Numbered from the stretch's first letter, positions 6,620 through 14,515 are shown. The stretch is DNA of 20,095 bases from a bacterium (GCA_021802745.1 JAJZRK010000030.1:1-20095); one strand, 5' to 3'. Notes: generated from the letters alone by a model not told the origin. Translations and numbers: made by a program.

Positions 6620-8773
6620 TTACGGCACGTGTCGGTACCGAATCGTCCAGGTTGTGCTGGCGGTCCGTGCGTCGAGATGCACCTTCCGCCATCCCAGTCC
6701 ATTCACCCCGTTCGGCTCCACGCGGTCGCCCAGCTCCGCATGGGAATCCGGCGATTCCACGGCCACCGCCTCCCATCCAGGCGGCCCCGTCACGGCAATC
6801 ACCAACGTCTCTCCGGCTACGCTTTTTCCGACGCCGGTGAGCGCGCTGCCGTCCCAATGGACGTCCTTCAGGTCCGCGCCGCCGCACGTCACGTGCCGGT
6901 TCGTGGAGAGCAGCTGCGGGTGCTCCACGTGCTCGCGCAGGCAGACCACCTGCACATCGTTCTCCGCGACCGGCGGCAGCGTGAGCGCTGTCTTGAAGGC
7001 GCCAAGCGCACGGTCGCCCCAGAAGTCGAAGGCCACGTAGCTGCGCGCCGTGTCGAGACCAAGATCTGCCATCGCGATGGACGCCGGCACTCCCGTGGTG
7101 CGCGCCAGCACGGTCCACCGTTCGAACGGTCGCGCGATGTCCGTCTGATAGAGCGTCTGCTGCAACCGCTGATCGGCCTCGAACGGCCTCGGCCCCGCCC
7201 CGCTCACTTCGTTCTCCACCATCCACAGGCGGTCGGTGCGCGACGGATCCACGTCGTACACTTGCCCCGGGCGCGTGACGAGCACGGGCGCCGTGCGCTG
7301 GGCGGTGTATGCGACCGGACCCAGATAGAGGGCGGGCTTGTCGGTAAGCATGAGCAGCGAGCCCGTGAGCGACGTCAGCGTCGCCGCACGACGCCCGTCG
7401 GGCTGGCTCAGCTCGATGTGATCGGGATCGTTGCGCCAGACCACGTTGTTGAACGAGTTGAACTGCGCGAAGCCACCGTAGCCGAATCCGTCATCGCCGA
7501 GCCGGGTGGCGTCAATGATCCCCACCAGCTCCGGCCGCGGCCCCCACGAGGCAAGGAGGAAGGATTCGCGTCCGATGACGCCGCGGATCTGCTGCACGAA
7601 GCCGCGATAGACCGCCACGCGATCCAGCGTGTGCTGCGCGAAATAGGCGGCGTGGCTGTTGAAGCCCTCGTACCGCGTGTGGCGCAGCGCGTCCACCTTG
7701 TAATAGCCCCACCCCTGCCGCTTCAGCTCGGCGTACACGGGAAGCACGAGGTCGCGCATCGTGGCCGGGCTGCCGTCCATCACATATCCCACCCAGTTGC
7801 CGCGCGACGGCGTGCCGTCCGCGTTGCGCACGAAGTACCGCGGATGCGCGTACGCCCACGCCGAATCGTGGAACGCGGTGTTCGTCCAGAGCCCGGCAGT
7901 CAGCCCTTTCCCCGCGATATACGACTGCAGCCCGCGCAGCCCGCCGGGAAATTTCCCGTTCGTGCTGAGCCAGTTCGCCGGCACCGAGATCGGCGAGCGC
8001 TGGAACCCGTCGTCAATCTGCAGGACGTCGTAACCGAACGGCCGCAGCCGTTCGGCGAGCACGTCCGCCACCTGATGGATGTCGCGCTCGGTCACCTGGT
8101 CCTTGAAGGCAAACCACGACGTCCAGCCGGCCACGGACGCCGGCCACGTCCGGTAGGTCCACGGCGCGTAGTGGGCGAGCCCGCGGTGCTTCTGGTAGAA
8201 GCGCGGGCGGAAGCGCACGGTTATTTCGTATCCTTCTGCTACTAATTCGTACGCCGCGGAATCACCGCCGGCCACCGGCGTGATCGTCACGCCCGCCGGA
8301 AAGTCCACGCTGAGCAGCCAGTCGCGATCGCGGTCGTAGACGGCGCGGTTCAGCCGGCTGTAGCTCGGCCCGACGCTGTGCCGCACCACCGGCACGCCGT
8401 CCTCGCGCGGGTCGGCATCCACGGCAAACGACTCGCCGGTGGCACGCACGGTGCCCCGCAGCGTCAGGCGGCCGGCGCCCGCCACCCAGCTCACCACCTG
8501 CGAGATGCGGCCGCCCGACGTGTCCACGAGCTGCCGGACACGCGGCATGCCGCGTGTGGCCGACAGCTGTGCGGTGAAGATCGTCACGCCGTCGTAGCGC
8601 AGTGCGATGGAGCTGTCGGTGAGCATCACCTCCGCCGCGGCATTGGCCGGCGCACGATTCGCCGGAGTTGCCGTGGATGCCGGTGCCGACGCGCCACCGG
8701 CCTGGCTTGCCTGCGCACCTGCCGCCCGCGCCGCCACGCCCAGAAGCACGGTGGCCGTCACGAGTCGCATCAT
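6620..8773 (-). CDS. Secreted alpha-galactosidase-like glycoside hydrolase, clan GH-D (GH36/GH27-like)
   Basis: A 717-residue protein. The start at 8773 (MMRLVTATVLLG) gives a clean signal peptide ending near ARAAGAQA and is preceded by GAGGA at good spacing; an open frame runs further upstream but overlaps the preceding gene and has no coding character. After a beta-rich N-terminal domain (about 45-200), a TIM barrel begins at GWTSWFAF (216). LQIDDGFQ (251-258), the KVD motif with the likely nucleophile Asp361, the RLGDD segment with acid/base candidates Asp427/428, and RNDPDHIEL (447-455) follow the order seen in GH27/GH36 alpha-galactosidases. A C-terminal beta domain completes it. It probably removes alpha-linked galactose or a similar sugar in the periplasm or outside the cell. 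It starts 16 bases after the epimerase-like gene, within a cassette headed by a symporter. The exact substrate is inferred only. Confidence 0.87.
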   Translation of the reverse strand: MMRLVTATVLLGVAARAAGAQASQAGGASAPASTATPANRAPANAAAEVMLTDSSIALRYDGVTIFTAQLSATRGMPRVRQLVDTSGGRISQVVSWVAGAGRLTLRGTVRATGESFAVDADPREDGVPVVRHSVGPSYSRLNRAVYDRDRDWLLSVDFPAGVTITPVAGGDSAAYELVAEGYEITVRFRPRFYQKHRGLAHYAPWTYRTWPASVAGWTSWFAFKDQVTERDIHQVADVLAERLRPFGYDVLQIDDGFQRSPISVPANWLSTNGKFPGGLRGLQSYIAGKGLTAGLWTNTAFHDSAWAYAHPRYFVRNADGTPSRGNWVGYVMDGSPATMRDLVLPVYAELKRQGWGYYKVDALRHTRYEGFNSHAAYFAQHTLDRVAVYRGFVQQIRGVIGRESFLLASWGPRPELVGIIDATRLGDDGFGYGGFAQFNSFNNVVWRNDPDHIELSQPDGRRAATLTSLTGSLLMLTDKPALYLGPVAYTAQRTAPVLVTRPGQVYDVDPSRTDRLWMVENEVSGAGPRPFEADQRLQQTLYQTDIARPFERWTVLARTTGVPASIAMADLGLDTARSYVAFDFWGDRALGAFKTALTLPPVAENDVQVVCLREHVEHPQLLSTNRHVTCGGADLKDVHWDGSALTGVGKSVAGETLVIAVTGPPGWEAVAVESPDSHAELGDRVEPNGVNGLGWRKVHLDARTASTTWTIRYRHVP

Positions 8774-8789
8774 CGTTTGTCCTCGGCGT

Positions 8790-9629
8790 CTAGAAGCGCA
8801 GGGTGCGCATGAACTGCAGGTTGCGCTTCGCGCTTTCGAGCGGCGCCGCCGACCCCTCCTGCTCCACCACGCACACCTTGTCGTCAATGTCGGGCACCAT
8901 GCCCAGCAGCGTCCTGAAGTCCACGGTGCCGGTGCCGAGATCGGTGTCCCTGGAGTTGTCGGCCACGACGTCCTTGATGTGGAACGACCAGAAGCGATCG
9001 AGATGCTGCCGCAGGTATCGGATCGGGTCGCCACCGCCCATGCGCATGTTGCCGGCATCGAGCTGCAGCCGCACCGCGGCCGGATCGGTGCACGCGATGA
9101 AGAGATCAAACGGCACCACGCCGTTGATGGGCTCCATGTGATTGGGCTCGTTGTGGAACCCCAGCCAGATGCCCGACCGCCGCGCCATCGCCCCGGCGCT
9201 GTTGAAGATGTCGGCCCACCGCCGCCACTCGTCGAGTGACGTGTCGGCCTCGGCGGGCAGGCTGGGCACGATCAGGTATTGCTGCTCGAGGTAGACGGCG
9301 GCGTCCACGCTCTGCTGCCAGTCCGTGGTGAGCAGCGTCGGCGCAATATGTGCCGACGGCGCCCGCAGCCCGGTGTTGGCCAGGGCGGCCTTCACCTGCG
9401 CATTGGAGCGCCCGAAGTTCCCGAACGACCAGAGCAGTTCGACGTCGTCGTAGCCCATGGCCCGGACCGCGGCGAGCGTTCTCTCGGGGTCTTTCTTCAT
9501 TTCCGCGCGAACCGAATACAGCTCGAGGCTGACGCGCTTCACCTGATGACCTCCACGCCGAAACGGCGCCGGCAACGCACATCCGGCGGCGGCCACCGCG
9601 GTGTATTCAATGAACTCTCGACGCTTCAT
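8790..9629 (-). CDS. Tat-exported sugar phosphate isomerase/epimerase-like TIM-barrel protein
   Basis: A 279-residue protein of the xylose-isomerase-like TIM-barrel fold (AP_endonuc_2 superfamily). It starts MKRREFIEYTAVAAAGCA, a twin-arginine signal with RREFI and a short hydrophobic stretch, so folded export is likely; the Cys at 17 could be lipidated but the lipobox is imperfect. Metal-site residues in the expected order are His159 (GFHNEP), Asp191 (LQLDAGN), His217 and Asp220 (FHIKD) and a Glu near 256-258 (VVEQEG). Despite the family name, exported members probably act on free or oxidised sugars (isomerase, epimerase or 3-keto-glycoside lyase), not on sugar phosphates. The ATG at 9629 is chosen because the frame upstream runs only through low-complexity G-rich sequence. 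The glycoside hydrolase follows 16 bases later. Confidence 0.88.
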   Translation of the reverse strand: MKRREFIEYTAVAAAGCALPAPFRRGGHQVKRVSLELYSVRAEMKKDPERTLAAVRAMGYDDVELLWSFGNFGRSNAQVKAALANTGLRAPSAHIAPTLLTTDWQQSVDAAVYLEQQYLIVPSLPAEADTSLDEWRRWADIFNSAGAMARRSGIWLGFHNEPNHMEPINGVVPFDLFIACTDPAAVRLQLDAGNMRMGGGDPIRYLRQHLDRFWSFHIKDVVADNSRDTDLGTGTVDFRTLLGMVPDIDDKVCVVEQEGSAAPLESAKRNLQFMRTLRF

Positions 9630-9656
9630 CTTCCCCTTCCCCTTCACCACCCCCTG

Positions 9657-9723
9657 CCCCCCCCCCCCCACCACACCCCGAACCCCGCACCCCGCACCAC
9701 ACCCTGCCCCCTGCACCACACCC
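9657..9723 (-). repeat. G-rich low-complexity leader with G13 tract and G-quadruplex motif
   Basis: On the strand that is transcribed here, this 119-base gap between the small symporter-associated gene and the epimerase gene is almost all G and T. It carries three copies of GGGTGTGGTG (plus-strand CACCACACCC at 9669-9678, 9695-9704 and 9714-9723). G4 tracts lie at 9690-9693, 9683-9686 and 9676-9679, followed by an uninterrupted run of 13 Gs at 9657-9669. The loops are three, three and six bases, so the element fits the classical intramolecular quadruplex rule. It ends 27 bases before the epimerase start codon, and purine-rich AAGGGG repeats fill the rest and serve as the ribosome-binding region. 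Confidence 0.85.
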
Positions 9724-9748
9724 CGTACCCTGCACTCAGCACCATCAG

Positions 9749-9949
9749 TTACACCTTCCCCCTCCCTCTTACCGCCAACCCCAGCATCCCTCCCCCGAAC
9801 CCGCACAGCACCACGCCCCAGTACAGGTTCACGTTGATGCCCAGCGATTGCGCGTACGCTTCGGGTGGCGTCGCGAAGCCGGTGATCACGAGGATCGCGC
9901 CGAAGAGCGAGAAGAGAAATCCGATCGGAAGCCGCAGGTCGAATCGCAT
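9749..9949 (-). CDS. Small symporter-associated membrane protein
   Basis: A 66-residue protein with two hydrophobic helices, at about 8-27 (PIGFLFSLFGAILVITGFAT) and 42-60 (LYWGVVLCGFGGGMLGLAV), a short loop with PPEAYAQSLGINVN between, and a basic tail. It begins seven bases after the stop codon of the sodium:solute symporter, with GAGGA overlapping that stop, so its translation must be coupled to the symporter. Tiny proteins of this layout and motif set (LPIGxLF, G-x-N-x-N-LYWG) recur immediately behind SSS-family transporters in Acidobacteriota and Gemmatimonadota and have been labelled symporter small accessory proteins. An auxiliary or stabilising subunit is the natural inference; no activity can be read from the sequence. 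Confidence 0.78.
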   Translation of the reverse strand: MRFDLRLPIGFLFSLFGAILVITGFATPPEAYAQSLGINVNLYWGVVLCGFGGGMLGLAVRGRGKV

Positions 9950-9956
9950 GGCGTCC

Positions 9957-11759
9957 TCAGAGGAACCAGAGGTTGAGGGCAGTGACCGCCACCAGGATCA
10001 TGGCGCCGATGTAGATGGGGCGCTGGTACCACGGCAGGTGCCCTTCAGGGTGGCGTTCGGTCAGGCTGTACACGAGGCCGCGCAGCTCGTCATCGGTCTT
10101 CGTGCGTTTCGTGAGCAGGCTGATGAGGATCGTCACCGTGAAGCACGTCGTCCACGACCAGATGGCAGTCCAGAAATTCTGCGCCATCTCGCTCGGGTAC
10201 GTGTGCATGATGGCTCCGATCCATCCACCCTTGAACAGGCTTTCGGCGCCGACCGGCATCGTGAGCCCGTGGTGCAGCGCCGCGGCCACCGTGCACGAGA
10301 GCAGGCCATAGAAGGCGCCGTGCCCGGTGGTGCGCTTCCAGAACATGCCGAGCAGGAAGGTGGCGAAGAGCGGGGCGTTCACGAACGCGAACACCAGCTG
10401 CAGCATGTCCATGATGTTGTTGAAGTGCTGCGCCATGTACGCCGTGAGAATGGACAGCACGGTGCCGAACACGGTCGCCATGCGCCCCATCCACAGGTAG
10501 TGCGCGTCGCTCTTGCTCGGCGCGATGTGGCTTTGATAGATGTCGTACGTCCAGACGGTGTTGAACGCGGTGACGTTCCCCGCCATGCCGCTCATGAACG
10601 ACGCCATCAGCGCCGTCAGCCCCAACCCGAGCAGGCCGGTGGGGAAATAGTGCTTGAGCATCAGCGGGATCGTCATGTCGTAGTCGTACGCATTCCCCTT
10701 CACCGGCAGCGCGAAACCCGTCTCCCCGCTCTTGTACGTCAGGGCGATGGCGATCATGCCGGGGAGGATCACGAGGAACGGAAAGAGCATCTTTGGCACC
10801 GCGGCAATGAGCGGCACGCGGCGCGCCGCCTGCTCGTTCTCCGCGACCATCGCGCGCTGGACCACCAGGAAATCGGTGCACCAGTAGCCGAACGAGAGCA
10901 CGAAACCGAGCCCCATCACCATGCCGAACCACTCGACGCCCATGGGATTGCTCGTTGGCGTCCCCATATGCTGCCAGGCGCTCGCCCATGCACCCGAGGC
11001 ATACGCCTGTCCGGCCGCATTGTGACTCTGCGTGGCCACCACGTCGAGGCGCGACATGAGCCCCGACCATCCGCCGGCATCCCGCAAGCCGAGAAAGACC
11101 AGCGGCGCGAAGCCGAGCACGATCAGGAAGAACTGCATGACCTCGTTGTAGATGGCCGAGGTGAGGCCGCCGAGAAAGATGTAGGCGAGGACGATGGCCG
11201 CGCTCGCCCACAGCGCGACATTGAAGTTCCAGCCGAGGAGCAGGTTGAGCAGCTTGGCCATCGCGTACATCGAGATGCCGCTTGAAAAAACGGTCATCGT
11301 GGCGAAGCTGAACGCATTGAAGGTTCGCGTCTTCTCGTCGTAGCGCAGCTTGAGGTACTCGGGGACGCTGCGCGCCTTGGAGCCGTAGTAGAACGGCATC
11401 ATGAAGACGCCGACGAACACCATCGCCGGCACCGCGCCCACCCAATAGAAGTGGGAGGTCATCATGCCATACTTCGCCCCCGAGGCGGCCATGCCCATCA
11501 CTTCCTGCGCCCCGAGGTTGGCGCTGAGGAAGGCGAGGCCGGATATCCAGGCCGGGATGTTGCGCCCCGACATGAAGAAGTCGTTGGAGCTCTTCATGCC
11601 GCGCTTGAGCACCGCGCCGATGGCGACGACGGTCGTGAAGTAGAGGACCAGGATCAGCCAGTCAACGGCGCCGAGTTGGATGCTCTGCGTGAGTGGAATG
11701 GGAACGCTCCCGGGAAGCCATGCACGGTGGCGATGAGTGCGACAGCCGGCGCCGCGCAC
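9957..11759 (-). CDS. Sodium:solute symporter (SSS/SSF family, SGLT-like)
   Basis: An integral membrane protein of about 580-600 residues with around 13-15 hydrophobic helices. VDWLILVLYFTTVVAIG, SSNDFFMSGRNIPAWISGLAFLSANLGAQEVMG, the ARSVPEYLKLRYD segment, YIFLGGLTSAIYNEVMQFF and ALMASFMSGMAGNVTAFNTVWTYDIYQ are the usual SSS-family landmarks in order; the SF-SGMAGNVTAFNT helix carries the Na2-site serines and threonines. It probably couples sodium entry to sugar or organic solute uptake. The N-terminus is uncertain: the only conventional start is a GTG at 11759, which gives an odd Arg/His-rich leader, whereas an ATT at 11699 has a GGGAG sequence at ideal distance. It heads the cassette with the small protein, the epimerase and the glycoside hydrolase, which points to a sugar substrate. 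Confidence 0.9.
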   Translation of the reverse strand: MRGAGCRTHRHRAWLPGSVPIPLTQSIQLGAVDWLILVLYFTTVVAIGAVLKRGMKSSNDFFMSGRNIPAWISGLAFLSANLGAQEVMGMAASGAKYGMMTSHFYWVGAVPAMVFVGVFMMPFYYGSKARSVPEYLKLRYDEKTRTFNAFSFATMTVFSSGISMYAMAKLLNLLLGWNFNVALWASAAIVLAYIFLGGLTSAIYNEVMQFFLIVLGFAPLVFLGLRDAGGWSGLMSRLDVVATQSHNAAGQAYASGAWASAWQHMGTPTSNPMGVEWFGMVMGLGFVLSFGYWCTDFLVVQRAMVAENEQAARRVPLIAAVPKMLFPFLVILPGMIAIALTYKSGETGFALPVKGNAYDYDMTIPLMLKHYFPTGLLGLGLTALMASFMSGMAGNVTAFNTVWTYDIYQSHIAPSKSDAHYLWMGRMATVFGTVLSILTAYMAQHFNNIMDMLQLVFAFVNAPLFATFLLGMFWKRTTGHGAFYGLLSCTVAAALHHGLTMPVGAESLFKGGWIGAIMHTYPSEMAQNFWTAIWSWTTCFTVTILISLLTKRTKTDDELRGLVYSLTERHPEGHLPWYQRPIYIGAMILVAVTALNLWFL

Positions 11760-11774
11760 AGGAATCGAGCCGGT

Positions 11775-11806
11775 CTTATACTCGTGCGCGGGTGCGGGAA
11801 CGTCAA
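11775..11806 (-). promoter_or_regulatory. Putative promoter for the symporter cassette, in a divergent promoter region
   Basis: In the 96-base gap between the symporter and lutA, the minus strand shows TTGACG at 11806-11801 and TATAAG at 11780-11775, close to the sigma-70 consensus though with a long 20-base spacer. On the plus strand the same AT patch reads TATACT (11777-11782), a possible -10 for lutABC, but without a matching -35. The shared patch suggests back-to-back promoters and possible joint control of the two units. A start of transcription near 11768 would leave almost no leader before the GTG at 11759. Confidence 0.4.
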
Positions 11807-11855
11807 GAAATCGCGCGGCAGAGTCATGCGGGGCGCGCTACCTTATGAACCGAGT

Positions 11856-12596
11856 ATGCGTGTCGCATTGGCCGTTCCCTGCTATGTTGACCAGCTCCGC
11901 CCGCAGGCGGCGCGGGCGACGCTGATGCTCCTCGAGCGCCTGGGATGCGAGGTCAGCCTCGACTTCGACGCTCCCTGCTGCGGCCAGCCGATGTTCAACG
12001 CCGGCATCGTGACCGCGGCGCGTGCCGCCGCCGAGAACTGGGTGCGCGCGTCGAGCACGTTTGACGCCATCGTGATGCCGTCGGGCAGCTGCACCCAGCA
12101 CGTGCGCCACCACCTGCCCGACCCGCTCGCCAGCGGCGCCGCCGCGCATGCGGCCGCGGCCACCTACGAACTGTGCGAGTTCATCGCCGGCCCGCTTGGC
12201 AGGCCCACCCTCGCCGGTCGCTTTCCACATCGCGTCGCGATGCACCTCGGCTGCCACGCCCAGCGCGGCCTGCGGCTTGGCGGGTCGTCCGAGCGGCACG
12301 AGTTGCTCGATGGTCCCATGTATGGATTGCTCGCCGGGCTCGACGGACTTGTCTTCGCTTCGCTCGACCGCCCCGACGAATGCTGTGGGTTCGGCGGGTC
12401 ATTTGCCGTGGGCGAGCCCGACGTCTCCGTCTCGATGGGGCGCGACAAGCTGGCGGATGCCTCATCGCACGGCGCCGAGGTGCTCGTCAGCAGCGACCCG
12501 TCCTGCCTCCTTCACCTCGAAGCCATCGCTCGGCATGGCGGGGCGTCCTTGCGGCTGCTGCACGTCGCCGAACTGCTCGAGGAGGCGACGCGATGA
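11856..12596 (+). CDS. lutA: Lactate utilization protein A, Fe-S oxidoreductase subunit
   Basis: A 246-residue protein with the two cysteine-rich CCG domains of the LutA/YkgE (GlcF-like) family. The first has Cys9, CCGQP at 41-45 and Cys79 (PSGSC); the second has Cys133 (LGC), ECCGFGG at 176-182 and Cys217 (SDPSC). The CCG motifs bind a [4Fe-4S] cluster in this family. With LutB and LutC it forms the flavin-free L-lactate dehydrogenase complex (YkgEFG, YvfV-YvfW-YvbY), which oxidises L-lactate to pyruvate and passes electrons to the respiratory chain. I chose the ATG at 11856, as the conserved N-terminus MRVALAVPC begins there; an in-frame ATG at 11826 would add ten residues. Its stop overlaps the lutB start by four bases (ATGA). 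Confidence 0.92.
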   Translation: MRVALAVPCYVDQLRPQAARATLMLLERLGCEVSLDFDAPCCGQPMFNAGIVTAARAAAENWVRASSTFDAIVMPSGSCTQHVRHHLPDPLASGAAAHAAAATYELCEFIAGPLGRPTLAGRFPHRVAMHLGCHAQRGLRLGGSSERHELLDGPMYGLLAGLDGLVFASLDRPDECCGFGGSFAVGEPDVSVSMGRDKLADASSHGAEVLVSSDPSCLLHLEAIARHGGASLRLLHVAELLEEATR

Positions 12597-13990
12597 GCGG
12601 ACCTGCTGGCGCTGCGGTGCGCGACCGCCATTCGAAGGGCGCGGCCAGTTTCCTCGACGACGCCGCGCGCGCCGCGTGGCATGACCAGTCGCTCTGGTTC
12701 ATGCGGCAGAAGCGCGACCGGGCAACGGCCCTTCCGGAGTGGGAAGCGCTGCGCAATGCCGGCTCCGCGCTCAAGACGCACGCGATGAGCCGGCTGGCCG
12801 ACCTGCTCGAGGAGTTCGAGTGCAATGCCACGGCCAATGGTGTCGCCGTGCACTGGGCGCGCGACGCCGCCGAGCACAACGCGATCGTCCTCGGCATCCT
12901 TCACGCCGCCAGCGTCACCCGCGTCTCGAAGAGCAAGTCCATGCTCACCGAGGAGTGCGGCCTCAACCCGTTCCTCGAGTCGCGTGGCATCGAGGTGGTG
13001 GACACCGACCTCGGCGAGCGCATCGTACAACTCGCCAAGGAGCCGCCGTCGCACATCGTGATCCCCGCCATTCATTGGAAGCGCGAGGAGATTGGCGAGC
13101 TGTTCCACCGCACGATCGGCACGCCGAAAGGGGAATCGAGCCCGGAGGCGCTTGCCGCCGCCGCGCGCGTGCACCTGCGCGACGTCCTGCTCCACGCCGG
13201 CGCCGGCATTACCGGCGCCAATGCGCTCGTCGCCGAGACAGGTGCCGTGGTCGTCTGCACCAACGAGGGAAATGCCGATCTTGGCATGCACTCGGCGCCC
13301 ATCCATATCGCCTGCGTCGGCATCGAGAAGATCGTCGCCACGCGCGATGACCTTGGCGTGCTCCTGCGGCTGCTCGCGCGGAGCGGCACCGGCCAGCCGG
13401 TGACGGCGTACACCACGCACGTGAACTCGCCAAAGCCCGGCGGCGCGATGCACGTGGTGCTCGTGGACAACGGCCGCACGAACCGGCTTGCCGACGCGGT
13501 GATGCGCACCGCCCTGCACTGCATCCGCTGCGGCGCCTGCCTCAACACCTGTCCCGTCTACCGGCGCAGCGGCGGCTACAGCTACGGGCACGTGATTCAG
13601 GGGCCAATCGGCGCCATTCTTGCGCCCGCGGTGGATCTCGACGCGCATGCGTCGCTGCCGTTCGCGTCCACGCTCTGCGGGTCGTGCGCGGACGTCTGCC
13701 CGGTGCGCATTGATATTCCCGCGCAACTGCTGGCGTGGCGCGCGCGCGCTGCGGCCGCCGGGCGCCTGCCGCGCGGATACGCCATCATCTTCCCCATGCT
13801 CGGCTGGGTGCTGGCCACGCTCGGCAGGTTCCAGTTCGCCGCGCGCTGGACGCGTCGCATGCAGCATCTGCTGCCCGCATCGTGGCTGTCCGGCAAATGG
13901 AATCCATGGACGCGTCCGGGACGCGCACTGCCGGTGCTGACGGACGAGTCATTCCGTGAGTGGGCGCGGCGCGAGGGACGTCACTCGTGA
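12593..13990 (+). CDS. lutB: Lactate utilization protein B, LUD and ferredoxin domains
   Basis: A 465-residue protein of full family length. The LUD (DUF162) domain covers about 60-290, with KSKSMLTEECGLNPFLESRG and ETGAVVVCTNEGN as landmarks. Two ferredoxin-like cysteine clusters follow: CIRCGACLNTCPVY at 310-323 and LCGSCADVCPV at 361-371, which hold [4Fe-4S] centres. The C-terminus ends in LPVLTDESFREWARR, the short LutB C-terminal (DUF3390) signature. It is the iron-sulfur electron-transfer subunit of the LutABC lactate oxidation complex, at the cytoplasmic side of the membrane. The ATG at 12593 sits inside the lutA stop (ATGA), and the lutC start sits inside the lutB stop (GTGA), so the three genes are translationally coupled. 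Confidence 0.94.
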   Translation: MSGPAGAAVRDRHSKGAASFLDDAARAAWHDQSLWFMRQKRDRATALPEWEALRNAGSALKTHAMSRLADLLEEFECNATANGVAVHWARDAAEHNAIVLGILHAASVTRVSKSKSMLTEECGLNPFLESRGIEVVDTDLGERIVQLAKEPPSHIVIPAIHWKREEIGELFHRTIGTPKGESSPEALAAAARVHLRDVLLHAGAGITGANALVAETGAVVVCTNEGNADLGMHSAPIHIACVGIEKIVATRDDLGVLLRLLARSGTGQPVTAYTTHVNSPKPGGAMHVVLVDNGRTNRLADAVMRTALHCIRCGACLNTCPVYRRSGGYSYGHVIQGPIGAILAPAVDLDAHASLPFASTLCGSCADVCPVRIDIPAQLLAWRARAAAAGRLPRGYAIIFPMLGWVLATLGRFQFAARWTRRMQHLLPASWLSGKWNPWTRPGRALPVLTDESFREWARREGRHS

Positions 13991-14499
13991 CCGCCCGCGA
14001 CGCGATTCTCTCCGCGATTCGCGTGGCCGGTGTCCCGGCGGCACCGCCCGCACCATCTATGACGGTGCGCCCGCCGCACGAGGAGGGCGACGACCTGCTC
14101 GCGCAATTCCTGCGCGTCCTCGCCGAGGTCGGCGGTGAAGGTGTCGTTCGGGCCGCCGCTCAGCCGTTGGACGACCTGCTCGACCGCTTGCTTGGCGAAG
14201 CGCGCACGAAGGCCATGGTGATTCGCGCCCGCTTCGCCGTCGCCGAGAACGCCGCCGTCTACGTGGACGCCGCCGACCTCGCCGCGCGCAATGACATCGT
14301 GCGCGAGGAGCATCTCGTCCTCATCGTGCCGTACGGTGCCATCGTTCCGACGATGCACGAGGCGGTGCGCCTGATGCCGACCGGACCCGGCTGCGGCTGG
14401 TTCCTGAGCGGTCCATCCAAGACGGCCGACATCGAGCAGTCGCTCGTGTTCGGCGCGCAGGGATCGCGCACGCACCGCGTGGTCTTCGATCGCGACTGA
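13987..14499 (+). CDS. lutC: Lactate utilization protein C, short LUD-domain protein
   Basis: A 170-residue LUD-domain (DUF162) protein, shorter than the roughly 200-240 residues usual for LutC; the missing part is at the N-terminus and linker, while the conserved end is intact. VAENAAVYV (85-93), EEHLVLIVPYGAIVPTMHEA (107-126) and the signature SGPSKTADIEQSLVFGAQG (141-159) are clear. It is the third subunit of the LutABC complex. The GTG start overlaps the lutB stop by four bases and no later start would preserve the conserved N-terminal helix (ARDAILSAIR). The operon has no lactate permease gene beside it, although a sodium:solute symporter is divergent. The next gene converges from the other strand 54 bases away. 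Confidence 0.9.
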   Translation: MTARDAILSAIRVAGVPAAPPAPSMTVRPPHEEGDDLLAQFLRVLAEVGGEGVVRAAAQPLDDLLDRLLGEARTKAMVIRARFAVAENAAVYVDAADLAARNDIVREEHLVLIVPYGAIVPTMHEAVRLMPTGPGCGWFLSGPSKTADIEQSLVFGAQGSRTHRVVFDRD

Positions 14500-14515
14500 C
14501 GCGCGCATGGGACGG

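Noticed and set aside
8774..9109. Upstream extension of the glycoside hydrolase frame
   Set aside because: It overlaps the end of the epimerase gene in another frame, and the signal peptide and GAGGA sequence place the start at 8773.
9630..9806. Upstream extension of the epimerase frame
   Set aside because: It is translated from the G-rich repeat and part of the small membrane protein gene; the Tat signal starts at 9629.
9601..9837. Plus-strand small frame through the C-rich repeat
   Set aside because: It encodes a Pro/Thr/His low-complexity string produced by the repeat and overlaps well-supported minus-strand genes.
11451..11855. Upstream extension of the lutA frame
   Set aside because: It runs antisense through the symporter gene, and lutA homology begins at MRVALAVPC.
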